Assembly (NCBI RefSeq): GCF_019175285.1 | Contig: NC_056525.1 | Span: 127,972,115 to 128,036,114 of the forward strand | Source: Sceloporus undulatus | Lineage: Eukaryota; Chordata; Lepidosauria; Squamata; Phrynosomatidae | Reading direction: 5' to 3' | DNA length: 64,000 nt | Notes under the pieces: generated by a model | Databases searched by the model: none | The model's input: the letters and a program-made list of their open reading frames with translations, nothing else | What the model was told of the DNA's origin: nothing | Part shown: positions 36,601 through 48,600 of the stretch, piece by piece | Layout of the letters: each line of letters opens with the position of its first letter | Numbering within the stretch: position 1 is the stretch's first letter | Translations under genes and position numbers: made by a program

Positions 36601-39600
36601 ATGTAAGGCAGTAAGCAAAGACATTTAAAAAGATTCAGAACAAATTAGAATCAGACCCAGCAGTTGAATAATGAAAATCCAGTAATCAAAGCTTGTTAGC
36701 TCTCCAGGTCATTGATTGCCTTTTCCATCTCTTCCTCCCCCCCCCCCCCACTCAGGTGGTGGATGACTCCACAACAAAGACCCCACTGATCTTTGTGTTG
36801 TCCCCTGGTGTTGATCCCACGTCCGCCCTCCTTCAGCTGGCAGAGCAGTCGGGCATGTCCCAGCGCTTCCATGCCCTCTCGCTGGGCCAGGGCCAGGCAC
36901 CTATTGCCACTCGCATGATTAAAGACGGCGTCCGTCAGGGTGAGTGCCAAAGGAGAAAGGAAAGGCTGTTTCCCCCTCCCCTCCAGTTCATGGGAGATTC
37001 GTTCAGCCCTCTGGAGCAAGAATGGAGAAAGCGTGACCCATGCCTTGCATATGGTCCTTGGCCCCCACTTTAGTAGTCTTGGAAACCCCCTACCAGTCCC
37101 CTAAAGCCCCTAAACATCTTTCAGTTTTGGGAAGAGAAGTTTTTTGTGACTTTTGGGCAATATTTGCATGAAAATTGTGCAGAAAGTCCCACAAACACAC
37201 AAAAACAAGGAGTATTACCTCTATCGCAACCTCCAAAGTAAAACAAGAGAGAATGCCAGTGTTTTCAATCCTTCCCTTCTCAAAATGGTCACCAAAAGTG
37301 AAGTGACATAATTTCTGGTTGCCATTTTGAAAGGAAGTGTAATGAATTTGGGTGTGCTGTGAGGGAGGATGAAACCCATGGAGGGGGCTGGGGGGGAAAT
37401 GGCACTCCCCTGCTGTAGAATTCCTTTTTTTTTAAGTGAGGAGGCCATCCCTACCATCCTCTCTCTCTGTCTCTCTCTCTCTCTCTCTGTCACACACACA
37501 CACACACAGAGCCTTTTCATTCATAGTCCCTCCCTCAGTTTTCTGTGTCACAGTGCATTCCTTCCAGCTGCAGGTCCCTTTGGGCCTCTGCAGAATGCCC
37601 AAGTTTACCTCTTGTTTCTTGGCAGGTAACTGGGTCTTCCTGGCCAATTGTCACCTCTCCCTCTCCTGGATGCCTCAGCTGGACAAGCTGGTGGATCAAC
37701 TGCAGGTAGAGGAGCCGCATCCGTCCTTCCGCCTGTGGCTCAGCTCAAGCCCCCACCCCGACTTCCCCATCTCCATCTTACAAGCTGGCATCAAGATGAC
37801 AACGGAGCCTCCCACGGTGAGAGCAGAGGGCCAGGCAACACTAGAAGGGGTGGGAGAGGCAGGGCCAAGTCTCATGATTTCCTATTGTATCTAACCGATT
37901 TTCTGAATGCCAACTTAGGCTGAGGAAATGTCTTCACTTTTTTTAGCTCCCTCCTCTTTTCAGCCCAAGTTATCTTTTCTCTCCTTCTTTCTTCTTCGTG
38001 GTCTCTGCGAATTCATACAAATGGGTTTTACTGCGCCTGCGCAGTGCTGTTCGGAAACCTCTAGAATCACTGGGCAAAGTACACTTTGCAACATATAGAA
38101 ACTTTTTGGCAGTAACCCCGCCCCCCTCCTATAAAGCCCCGGTTCCCGCTCTTTTCCCCAGTTCCTTTTTTCCACCGCGTTTGGCTGCTGTTAGGAACCT
38201 CGCTGTTGTTGCTCGTTTTGGATCACTGGGTTTTTCGGACTTCGGACTGTTTTTTGGATTTGGCTTCTCTGTTTCCCCGGCTATTTGACCTCTGGACTGT
38301 TGACTTCGATTTGATCTTCGTTTCCATTTCGGCATCTCGGCACGTATGTCCCCGCCGTTCAAGAAGTGCGAGGTCTGTGGGGGAAAAGTCCCCGTACAGG
38401 ACCCACACTCCTCCTGCCTCCTGTGTCTGGGAAGGAACCATGATGTGAAGGCTTGCCCATTATGTAGATCCATGTCCTCCCAGGCCAGGAAGAATAGGGA
38501 GTCGCGATTGACATCCGCAATCGCCCAGGGGAAGATTCGGGAGGTGGAACCCCGTCCTTCGTCGGCACCTTCTGCCTCGGTAGCGCTGCCCCCCGTCTCC
38601 TCTCGTGACAGCCCAGCCAGCGCTCCACCTACGTTGGCTGATTCAGCCCACGGCTCTAAGGAGCCCAGTTTCATGTCTGATGGGGCCCGCGGTTCAGATC
38701 AACCCAGTGCCTCCCACAAGCCCGCCAAGAACCCTCGAAAATTGGGGTCTGCGGTGCCTGTTGCTCCTTCACCACCCCGTCGTGATCATGCCTCCGGAGC
38801 GCCCACTTCGAAGCGAGGACCCTCTGATCCCATGGCGTCCACGGTGGCCTCGGCTTCATCTTCGAGCCCGAGGAAGTCCAAGGATGCTTCCAGGCATTCT
38901 AAGGCTCACTCCAAGTCTTCTAAGCCAGACGGCTCTGGGGCTTCCAAGTCGGGGACTGACACCGCCAAGAAGGACAGGTCGAAGTCGAGATCTAAGGTCT
39001 CAGAGCTCCCTATCCCCTTCTTCCCACCCGATGCTCCGCGGGAGCCGAGGTCTACTAAGAAGAGACCCTCCGCCGCTTCCACCTTGGACGTTGTGACGTC
39101 TAAGAAGGCTAGGCCGGCTTCACCTGCCAAGACTGCTCCGCAGCGTGACCAGTCCAGGTCCCGATCTCCATCACCAAGAGCCTCATCTGATACAGGCGGG
39201 CGCCGCCACTCTCCCCAAGATGTAGACAGGTGTCGCCATTCATCTCTCGATAACCGCTCCAGGGTTCTCCTGTCTGTCACCGAGGGCACTTCGGCTGCAG
39301 AGGGCGCGACTTCTGCCCCTGTGCCTCCGGAGTCAACGGCTCATTCCCCGCACCCGAGGGAAGTAGACGCCCGAATGCAGCGGAGCAGGTCCCCTACCCC
39401 CCTGCCACGTTCACTGGTCCGCGACCTCGACGACGATTCCTACGTCTACGATTCCGAGACGGACCGGTACTACATGGCGGTACCAAGAGATGTGGCCATG
39501 CTCAAGTTTCCCTCCACGCGAGACCAACACCGGGAAGATAGACATCAGGACGTACCCGTCCCTTCTAAGTCCACCCAGGTTCCACCAGCCCGCCACCCGG

Positions 39601-42600
39601 CTGAATGTCCTGCGCCCAGAGTCACGGTTGAATTACTAGCTTCTGACTCCGAGCCGGACCCCCTACCTGAGTCTGATCGTTCCTCCTACGAAGGGGACCT
39701 TCCGCAGGGTTCCCCCCAGGGACTTCACCATCCGGAACCGACCTCGCCGACCGACGACGTGAGGTCATTTAGTGAACACGTCATAAAGATGTCCCGTGCC
39801 CTGGAGATAGAGTTGGCCTACCCTGACGAGTCCGCCAAGGATCCGGTGGAAAGACGTGTCCATGGTCGTGTTCCGACGCCTCCTGCCATACCTCTCCTGC
39901 CTTCGTTGGAGACTTTAGTGAAGCGCTCCTGGGATGCCCCCTCCTCCCTCCTGGGACCACCCCGGAAAATAGAGTCCCTTTACAAGCTGGCTTCCCCGAA
40001 TGCTCCATGGTTGGCCTCTCACCCTCGCCAAAACTCTGCAATTGTCGAGGGAGCCCAGCAGACTGCGATCCAACGCCAGGCCTCTTCAACACTCGACAAA
40101 GAGGCCAAGAAGATTGATGCAATGGCCAAGAAGGCCTATTCGGCAGCAGCCTTAGAAGTAAAGGCCACCAACTACGCTGTCTGCATGGGCGCATATATTC
40201 AGATCCTTATGGAGGGGATCTCCCCGGTCATCCCTGATGTCCCAGATGAAGTCCAGCGTACCCTGACCGAGATTAGGGACGAGACCCACTCCATTGGCAG
40301 CTGGTTGATTACTGCCACAAGGAACATCGTAGAGTGCTCGGGTAGGGCAATGGCAGCATCGATCGCACTAAGGCGTCACGCATGGCTCCATGCCTCGGAC
40401 TTGAACCCCAACATTCGAGCCACCATCGAAGATATGCCAATCGACGACTCTGGGCTGTTCCACGCTGAGACGGATGATAAACTGAACAGAAAGTTCAGAA
40501 TGAAGGCGGCCGCAAGGAAACATGGCATGTCGGCCCCGGCACCTGCTTCGTTCCGTAGACGCCCGCGCCCGTGGCAGCACCACCAAGGTCAGTCTCAGAG
40601 GTCCTTCTACCAGGACCGACAATTCAATCAACAGGGCCAACGTCAGAGGGATCCTTCCCAGTCTTCCTCCTCATCTGGCCGCCGCAACCAGCCTGCCCGG
40701 TACCGTAAGAGCCGCCGGCAGGACTTCGATCAGGCCAAGAAGAGGTCATGAAGGTCCTCGGCGCACTTCGTCCATCCCACTCCGTTCTTTTTAGACATCC
40801 TGAAGCCTTATGTCACCACTTGGGCCTCCATTACTTCCGACTCCTGGGTCTTGAACATCGTCCGTAGGGGCTATACCCTCGAGTTCGAAGAGCTCCCACC
40901 CACTGGAGCTTTTATTTCCACCGTCCCCTCGGACACCCTTCTCGACGAAGTGCGCTCTCTGCTCCAGAAAGGAGCAATTTCACCTATCCCACCCGAACTG
41001 TTGCCTAGATCCTTCTTCTCAAGGTACTTCACGTTACCGAAGTCGGATGGTGGGATTAGACCTATTTTGGACTTAAGACATCTTAATCTTTTTCTTAAGT
41101 ACCGACGCTTCCGAATGGTAACCTTGGCTTCTGTTTTACCATTGCTTCACCAGGACCTCTGGTTTGCCACAGTCGACCTCAAGGACGCTTATTTTCACAT
41201 AGGGATTCGAGACTCCCACAGGAGATTCCTCGCCTTCGCCATCGGCTCCGACGCCTATCACTACAACGTCCTGCCGTTTGGTTTGGCCACCGCTCCGAGG
41301 GTGTTCACGAAGTGCATGGCACCGGTTGTGGCATACCTTCACCGCAAGGGCATCAGAATCTTCCCTTACCTGGACGACTGGCTGCTGGCAGCCCCCTCTC
41401 GAGAGGAGCTTCAGGATTCGGTCCACCTCACCCTGCTCCTCCTCTCGGATCTGGGACTGGTTGTCAACCTACAGAAATCTTGCCTGACACCATCCAAGCA
41501 GGTCCGTTTCATCGGCGCCATTCTAGACTCCGAAGAATGCACCGAGACTGATTCCTGACCCTGTCGGTCGCGGTGGATGCCGTACGGTCCCACAGGAGAG
41601 TGAGGGCGAGAGACATCCAAGTGGCCTTGGGACACATGGCATCCATGACTTTCGTGACTCCTTGGGCAAGACTGCGTCTGAAGCCACTCCAGACTTGGTT
41701 TCTGTCAGTCTTCAACCCCATGTCGGACTCCCCAAACAGATGGCTCACCGTACCGAGACCCATTACAGCCTCTCTTCTATGGTGGCTAGACTCCCGCAAC
41801 GTCTGTGTCGGCATGCCCTTCGCGCAGCCCCAACCACAGCTGACCCTAACTACGGATGCGTCGATGGAGGGCTGGGGCGCCCATCTTCTGGACTTGTCAG
41901 TAAGGGAGAGATGGTCCCGACAGGAGTGTCTTCTCCACATCAACGCACTGGAGATGTTGGCGGTGGAGAAGGCACTGAGAGCCTTCGAATCCAGCATCAT
42001 TGACAAGGTGGTCCTCCTCAGAACAGACAACACCACCGTGGTGTACTACTTGAACAAACAAGGAGGCACCAAGTCGAGGATGCTTCTGGAGATTACGCTG
42101 AGAATCTGGGACTGGTGCATCCAAAGGTGCATCCTTCTCCAGGCGATTCATCTCCCAGGAGACGACAACATGCTAGCGGACCAGCTCAGCAGGGCCTCCT
42201 CAATCTGCCACGAGTGGAGGTTGCACCCGGAGACAGTCAGCAGCCTGTTCCGACGGTGGGGAGCTCCTCCGATCGACCTGTTCGCAACGGCCTCCAACAG
42301 TCATTGCCCCCAGTTCTGTTCCCGAATGCACCACGAGGGATCTCTCGGAGACGCCTTCGCCTTCGATTGGTCCGGGGAGACACTTTATGCCTTTCCCCCG
42401 TTCCCCCTCCTCACCAGAGTGGTCTCCAAGGTGTTGAGAGAACATGTCGATGCGATCCTCATCACGCCGTGGTGGCCGAGGCAGCCGTGGTTTCCATCGC
42501 TGATCCACCTCTCCAACGACAAGTTCCTCCGCTTGGAGCCACGGCCAGACCTCCTCACTCTCCAGGAAGGGAGGGTTCGGCATCCAGACATCGACTCGTT

Positions 42601-45600
42601 ACCGATGGTGGCATGGAGGCTCCGCGGCTGATGTCACTCCCACCCTCGTACAGAGGATAATCCGCGCCACACACAAGCCGGCGACCCAGAAGTCTTAGGC
42701 CTCCAAGTGGAGGAGGTTTCTTCACTTCCTTGAAGAGAAAAGCCTGCCACTGGATAGTGTCACGGTACCGGTGGTACTGGAATTCCTAATGTCTTTAGTG
42801 GATGCGGGGCTCTGCCTCTCATCCATTAAGATCTATCTCTCATCTATTTGTGCTCACTTTCAATATGATGGTCTGCCTTCCTTTTTTAGGGATCCCCTTG
42901 TTAAGAACTTCTTAAAGGGCTGCAACAACCTCCACCCCCAGGTCTCAGCCCCTGCCCCGGCTTGGAGCTTGGATGTGGTACTGTCCGCTCTCCAATCCAA
43001 GCCCTTTGAACCCTTGGCCACAACTGACTTGAGACTATTGACCTGGAAGACTGTATTCCTGGTGGCCATAACTTCTGCCCGCCGGGCGGGTGAGCTGTGT
43101 GCCTTACGGAGGGATGAGCCCTACCTTGGTGGTGCTCTGGACGGATATTACCTTCCTCCCCAAGGTGGTTTCATTTTTCCACACATGCCAGGACATTGTT
43201 TTGCCCACCTTAGCCTCGAACCCGTCCACGGCCGAGGAACGCAGCTTGCATATGCTGGACGTTCGTAGAGCCTTGGCTTTCTACTTGGACAGGACTGCAG
43301 GTTCGAGCTGCTCCGAGAGACTGTTCCAATGTTATTCAGAGCCGAGGAAGGGACTGCCGGTATCATCTCAGAGGTTGTCAAAATGGGTGGCAAACACCAT
43401 ACATCTCTGTTACAAGCTCTCGGGCAAACCGACTCCAGCCAGGGTACGCTCGCATGCGACCAGGGCGGTTGCAGCATCCTCTGCCTTTCTCGCAGGAATT
43501 TCTTTGGAGGACGTGTGTAAGGCTGCGATTTGGGCCCAGCCTTTGATTTTTATTAAGCACTACAGGCTGGACACCAGGTCTAAGAGGGATGCAGCCTTTG
43601 GAAGGGCAGTGTTGGTCTCAGGTTTACATTGACCAGGTTGCTATCCGTTTCTTGTTTTGACACTGTCTTATACAGTTGTACACAGTTTGCCTTGTCACCC
43701 AGGGTTTGCATTTCCTGTCTTGGGTGTTATGTTGCCTTGTAGATAATGCATAATATCTCTCAGGTAACAAAGGTGACTGACGCATGTTTGGACTGATTTC
43801 AGGTTTATTGTTCAATAAAGAGACATTGTTTAACCTAGCTTGGGTTCAGGACACTCCCTCCGCCGTGACCTAAGCTTGCCAGTCTAAACCCATTTGTATG
43901 ATTCGCAGAGACCACGAAGAAGAAGGACAGGTTGCTCACCTGTAATGGTATTTCTTCGAGTGGTCATCTGCGAATTCATACAAATCCCGCCCGTCCTCCC
44001 CTCGGTGTCCTGCTCGATTCGGCTTTGTTGACATCGCCTGCTTGGCGGAAAAAAATTGGAACTGGGGAAAAGAGTGGGAACCGGGGCTTTATAGGAGGGG
44101 GGCGGGGTTACCGCCAAAAAGTTTCTACATGTTGCAAAGTGTACTTTGCCCAGTGATTCTAGAGGTTTCCGAACAGCACTGTGCAGGCACAGTAAAACCC
44201 ATTTGTATGAATTCGCAGATGACCACTCGAAGAACTACCATTACAGGTGAGCAACCTGTCCTTCTTTTGCATTGGGAAGTTCATGCAAGATCAGTTTTCT
44301 GTGGAAGAGAGATAGATTCGGAAAAAATTCTCAAGATGTGCAAACACACAGCTTGAGAAGGGGCTGGTAGTAGGGTTACCAGGTTAGGGCTGCCCCAGGC
44401 CAAAAAGTGAGACCTTGTGATGCCATTGGCGGGAGGAGACCCCAATAATCTTAAAAGGGGCAAACCCCTCGTAATGTGATTAAACATGAGTCCTTAAGTC
44501 CTGGCAAGTCTAAGGTATGCCATTCAAATCAAAGCTACCCACTCTAACAGGCAAGGAAAATATGTGTACACACACTTTTCAAGACAGCACTTTTGCCCTG
44601 AGAGTTGTCACTCTTGCCCTGTGAACTGGAGAAACTGGGTCAGGCCTTGAGATCTGGGGAATCTAGTAAGTGGTTGGGTTGAATAAAGCACCAATGGTGT
44701 TAGAAGCCAGGCAGACTCATCACAATCCCCTAGATCTAAGAAGCTTGAGAACAGTACACAAAGCCACTCTCTTCCTCACTATCCCCATCATTCCCCTCCA
44801 GGGAGCCACCAAGAGACGTCTTCATTCCTGGGGAACAGGTAGCCAACCAAAGCAGGTTATGAAATAACCTCTTAATCTTTCCAGTTCATCAGCCTAAATT
44901 GCTGGTTCTCAGTTGAGGGAGACGATTCTGTCCATCTGCAGGGCAGGAGAAATCTAGTTAGGCTTTTTCCAGACCTTGCTTTTCCTTCTCAGCAACCCAC
45001 CAAGTTCTGGGATTTGTGAGGTGTCTGAGGTCAGCTGTCTCTCTCATCCCTCACCCTTCTTCCCATGACAGGGCTTGAAAGCTAATATGAAGCGCCTCTA
45101 CCAACTCATCACGGAGCCCCAGTTCAACCGCTGCACCAAGCCGACCAAGTACAAGAAACTACTCTTTGCCCTCTGCTTCTTCCACAGTGTTCTGCTGGAA
45201 CGCAAGAAGTTCTTGCAGTTGGGCTGGAACATCATTTATGGCTTCAATGACTCAGACTTTGAGGTGATGTGATTGGGAGGGAGGAGGAGGGGATGCTGAG
45301 CAGTTTGGGACAGCCAAAGAAAGCAAAGGGCAGGGTGTTGGCAGATTGTACCCTCCCTTGTAGAGTCTCAGGTCCAGTGTACCCAGAGACAATGCCCTTC
45401 AAACTGTGGTCTGTTGTTCCAGGAACTGACACTTAGTAGTAATAATAATAATAATTTGTATTTCCCCCGCCTCTCCCAGATGGATGGAGGCAGGATTACA
45501 ACCCAGCAGTAACAATAAAATACAAGAATTAAACATTAAAACAGTTAAAAACAGTGCAGTCAACATTTGTCTCCTTAAGGGTTGTCAGGGCAGAACCAGA

Positions 45601-48600
45601 ACTATCTCATGTCCTGAGAATTAGGGGCTAAAACCTGAGGCCTAGGGACACCCCAATGTGATGTTACAGGGGAAAGCCCTGATAATGCTACAAAGATGCT
45701 TTCAGTGGGAGTCAGTCCTTGGTGAGGTCATGAAGCACGTACATTAAGCACTACCATAGCTGCACAGAGAATGCCATTAAAATTAAAAAAGAACACCAAG
45801 TCTAATAAATGAGGAATATAGTCTATATTCCATTTAATGCTGCTGAATATTGGTTACAAAAAGCAGTATCAGGGTTTAAAAAAAAATTGGAGGACCAGTA
45901 GAGGGGATGCAGAAGAGGACCTGGGGGTAACATGCTGTTAGCAAGCTGTACCTTGTCCATCGCTACTTGAGAATATGATTCACAAACAAGTGTTATGAGT
46001 ATTTGGGGGGGGGGGGGGGCTGGCAGCAAGATAGGTGGGCAGGTGCTGGACAGGTGAGTTGTTGGAACATAGCTTGGTGTTGCTCCCAGAGTAAACAGCA
46101 CTCAGAGGAAGGGGGTGAAAGACTGCCAGAGGTCTGCACAGTCCTCCCTAAGGATTCATCTCAGGCCAAAAGGCCTGCTCCTAGGCTGCCTGGAGAACAT
46201 CCACCAACTTTGTCCACCCCATCTCCTGAAGACCTGGTTCCGATTTAGCATGGATTTTTCTCCTCCCTCCTAGGTGTCTGAGAACCTCCTGAGCCTCTAC
46301 CTGGATGAGTATGAGGAGACGCCCTGGGATGCCCTCAAATACCTGATTGCAGGCGTCAATTACGGGGGCCACGTGACAGATGACTGGGACCGCCGACTCC
46401 TGACCACTTATATCAATGACTACTTCTGCGAGCAAAGCATCGCCGCCCCTTTGTACAAGTTAGTGTGGAGGGAGCTCTGTCAAAAGTTTGGGTCCTTTGA
46501 AGTCTGGAGGAAGGCTCCTAGAAAGCAGGATTCCATAGGGTCTGTTTTTGTGAGTGATAGGGAGCAGAGTAGAGAAGAGATTATTCCTTCTTCAGAAGAT
46601 AATTTTTATTGGGGAGAGGTTAGTACAGGATCATTCTCTTGTATGGTTGTAAAAGCACTTTGCCCAAGGCAAGACTCAGGTCTGAAATTCTTTGCTCATC
46701 TCTCCCCTGTTGTGCTGTACAACTGGAGTTCTTCTCTTGATCTCCCTGTTAGTTCTGTTGTCAGGAGATTGTTCTCTTGATCAAGAGAAGGTTGGGATGG
46801 GGATGAAAATGGAGTCCACAGCCCTAGGAACCACACGGTTCTTCTTCCACAAATTAATTCACCCACCTCAGAGCTGGTAGGCAGGATGATCATTTGTCCT
46901 GTCAAGCACAGGAGCTCTGCTTCTCTACTTTGTTCCTTTCTCCTTTGAGAAAACTTCTGTCCTTTCTCTTTTACCTTTTCTTCAGGGTGAAACCCTCAGG
47001 GACTCTTTATTTTCCTTTCCAGCTGTTTTACAGCCATAGAATGGTTTCCTGGTACTGTGCTTTTTTTTATAGAAGCCTAGCATTAGAGAATGGTCACTGA
47101 GAATACCTTGGTAGGGTGTGTCCTTGCAGTTCAGATTTGGTATACAAAGGGTGCACATGGGGAAGGAATGCTGTGGGGTAGTTGGGGGGGTGGAAGAATG
47201 TGGAAAGAAATGTCTTCATGGATGGCAGTAAAACTGGCCTTTACCTGCAGGCTCTCTGCGCTGGACGCCTATTACATCCCTAAGGATGGCAACCTAGCCT
47301 CTTACAAGGAATACATCACTCTACTGCCTGGCATGGATGCCCCGGAGGCCTTTGGCCAGCACCCCAATGCTGACGTGGCCTCCCAAATCACAGAAGCCAG
47401 AACACTTTTCGAAACCCTGCTTTCCCTACAGCCCCAGACAACACCCACTGGAGTGCCTGGGCAGAGCCGTGAAGATAAGGTACCAACCCCAGGGGCAGAA
47501 TAGAAGTGGGTCAGTGTGGCATTAGGACCTTTTGCCATCCCAGAAGGAAGCACATTTCTAAAACAAGAAGTCCCAAGATTCAAGGCCTCATATGAAAGCC
47601 TCATACCTTTCTAGTGGCGAGTGGTAGGTCTTGCCCCACAACACTGGGGATGACAATAGACCCTGTGCATCCTCAGAGGCATATCCTAGGGTTGTGATTT
47701 CACTCCTACAAAGGCTGATACTAAATCTTGCTGTTCTGATGTCAAACAGCACCCAGTCCCAGATGTAAACATCAGTGGTACTTGGTCCTTATTCATAGCC
47801 CTCACTATCCCTGCATACTTTGGGATAACCCAAAGTATACCTACTTTGGTCACGTCTGTCAGCTGAGTTTTGAGCATTCTGGGACAACGCAAAGTTACCT
47901 TTGGAAGCTATGATTCCCAGGCTCTTATACCCCACCCAGCACATTAGTCACTGAGCATGCTCACTTGGTAATTCTGAAAGTTGTTGCCCAAAAAGTAACT
48001 TCCCTATGCTTTGGAAAAGATAGAGAGAGAGTCCCTGTTCATGCAGCATGTGGTCTTGCCTGCTCTGCTAGGTACTGGAGCTCTCAGCTGACGTGCGCAG
48101 TAAGATCCCAGAGGAGATTGACTACGAGGGCACCAGCAAGGTCCTCTCCACTGACCCTTCCCCACTGAACGTGGTCTTGCTGCAGGAGATCCAGCGTTAC
48201 AACTCTTTGCTGCAGGTCATCAGGTGAGGGAGGGAGGGCACTTCAGCCACAGCCCATGCTACCCTTGCCTCTCTTCTTTCTTCTGTGTGGGGAGCTGTGA
48301 GTTTCTTGGTCTCAGCTAAAGGGCACAAGCCTAGAATCCGGCTTTCTTGGACTGACATTGGCTCAGCCTTCCCCCAAAGTCAGTTTTGACCTGTTCCTTG
48401 CTTGTAAAGAGAGAGTGAGGTGAGCAGTGTGTTCTCTGCCAGCAGAGATGGAGCCACTCTTTTCTCTTCCTCAGAACAAACTGAACTCCCTACCTGGAAA
48501 TGTTGTATCAGAAAGAGACTCTCTGTATGCTCAGAGGCACTTTCCCCTTCCTGAGTTGGCCTTGTGCAGGAAACCAGTTCTGGCCTGCATCCCTGTAACT

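Larger units (their letters stand above)
37985..44266 (+). mobile_element. DIRS tyrosine-recombinase retroelement, nearly whole
   Basis: An about 6.3-kb fossil element in the DNAH2 intron between exons ending 37816 and starting 45072, in the sense direction. All parts of the family are present in order: left terminal repeat, gag-like region, reverse transcriptase with RNase H, tyrosine recombinase, internal complementary region and inverted right terminal repeat. There is no clear target-site duplication, as expected for insertion by a recombinase. The gag-like frame is long and open and only about two breaks are visible in the rest, so it is fairly young. Boundaries are good to about 10 bp. 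Confidence 0.93.

Noticed and set aside
38346-40751. 801-codon open frame as a new host gene
   Set aside because: It lies between the terminal repeats of a DIRS element and has a relative in the broken copy at 1.0-1.75 kb.
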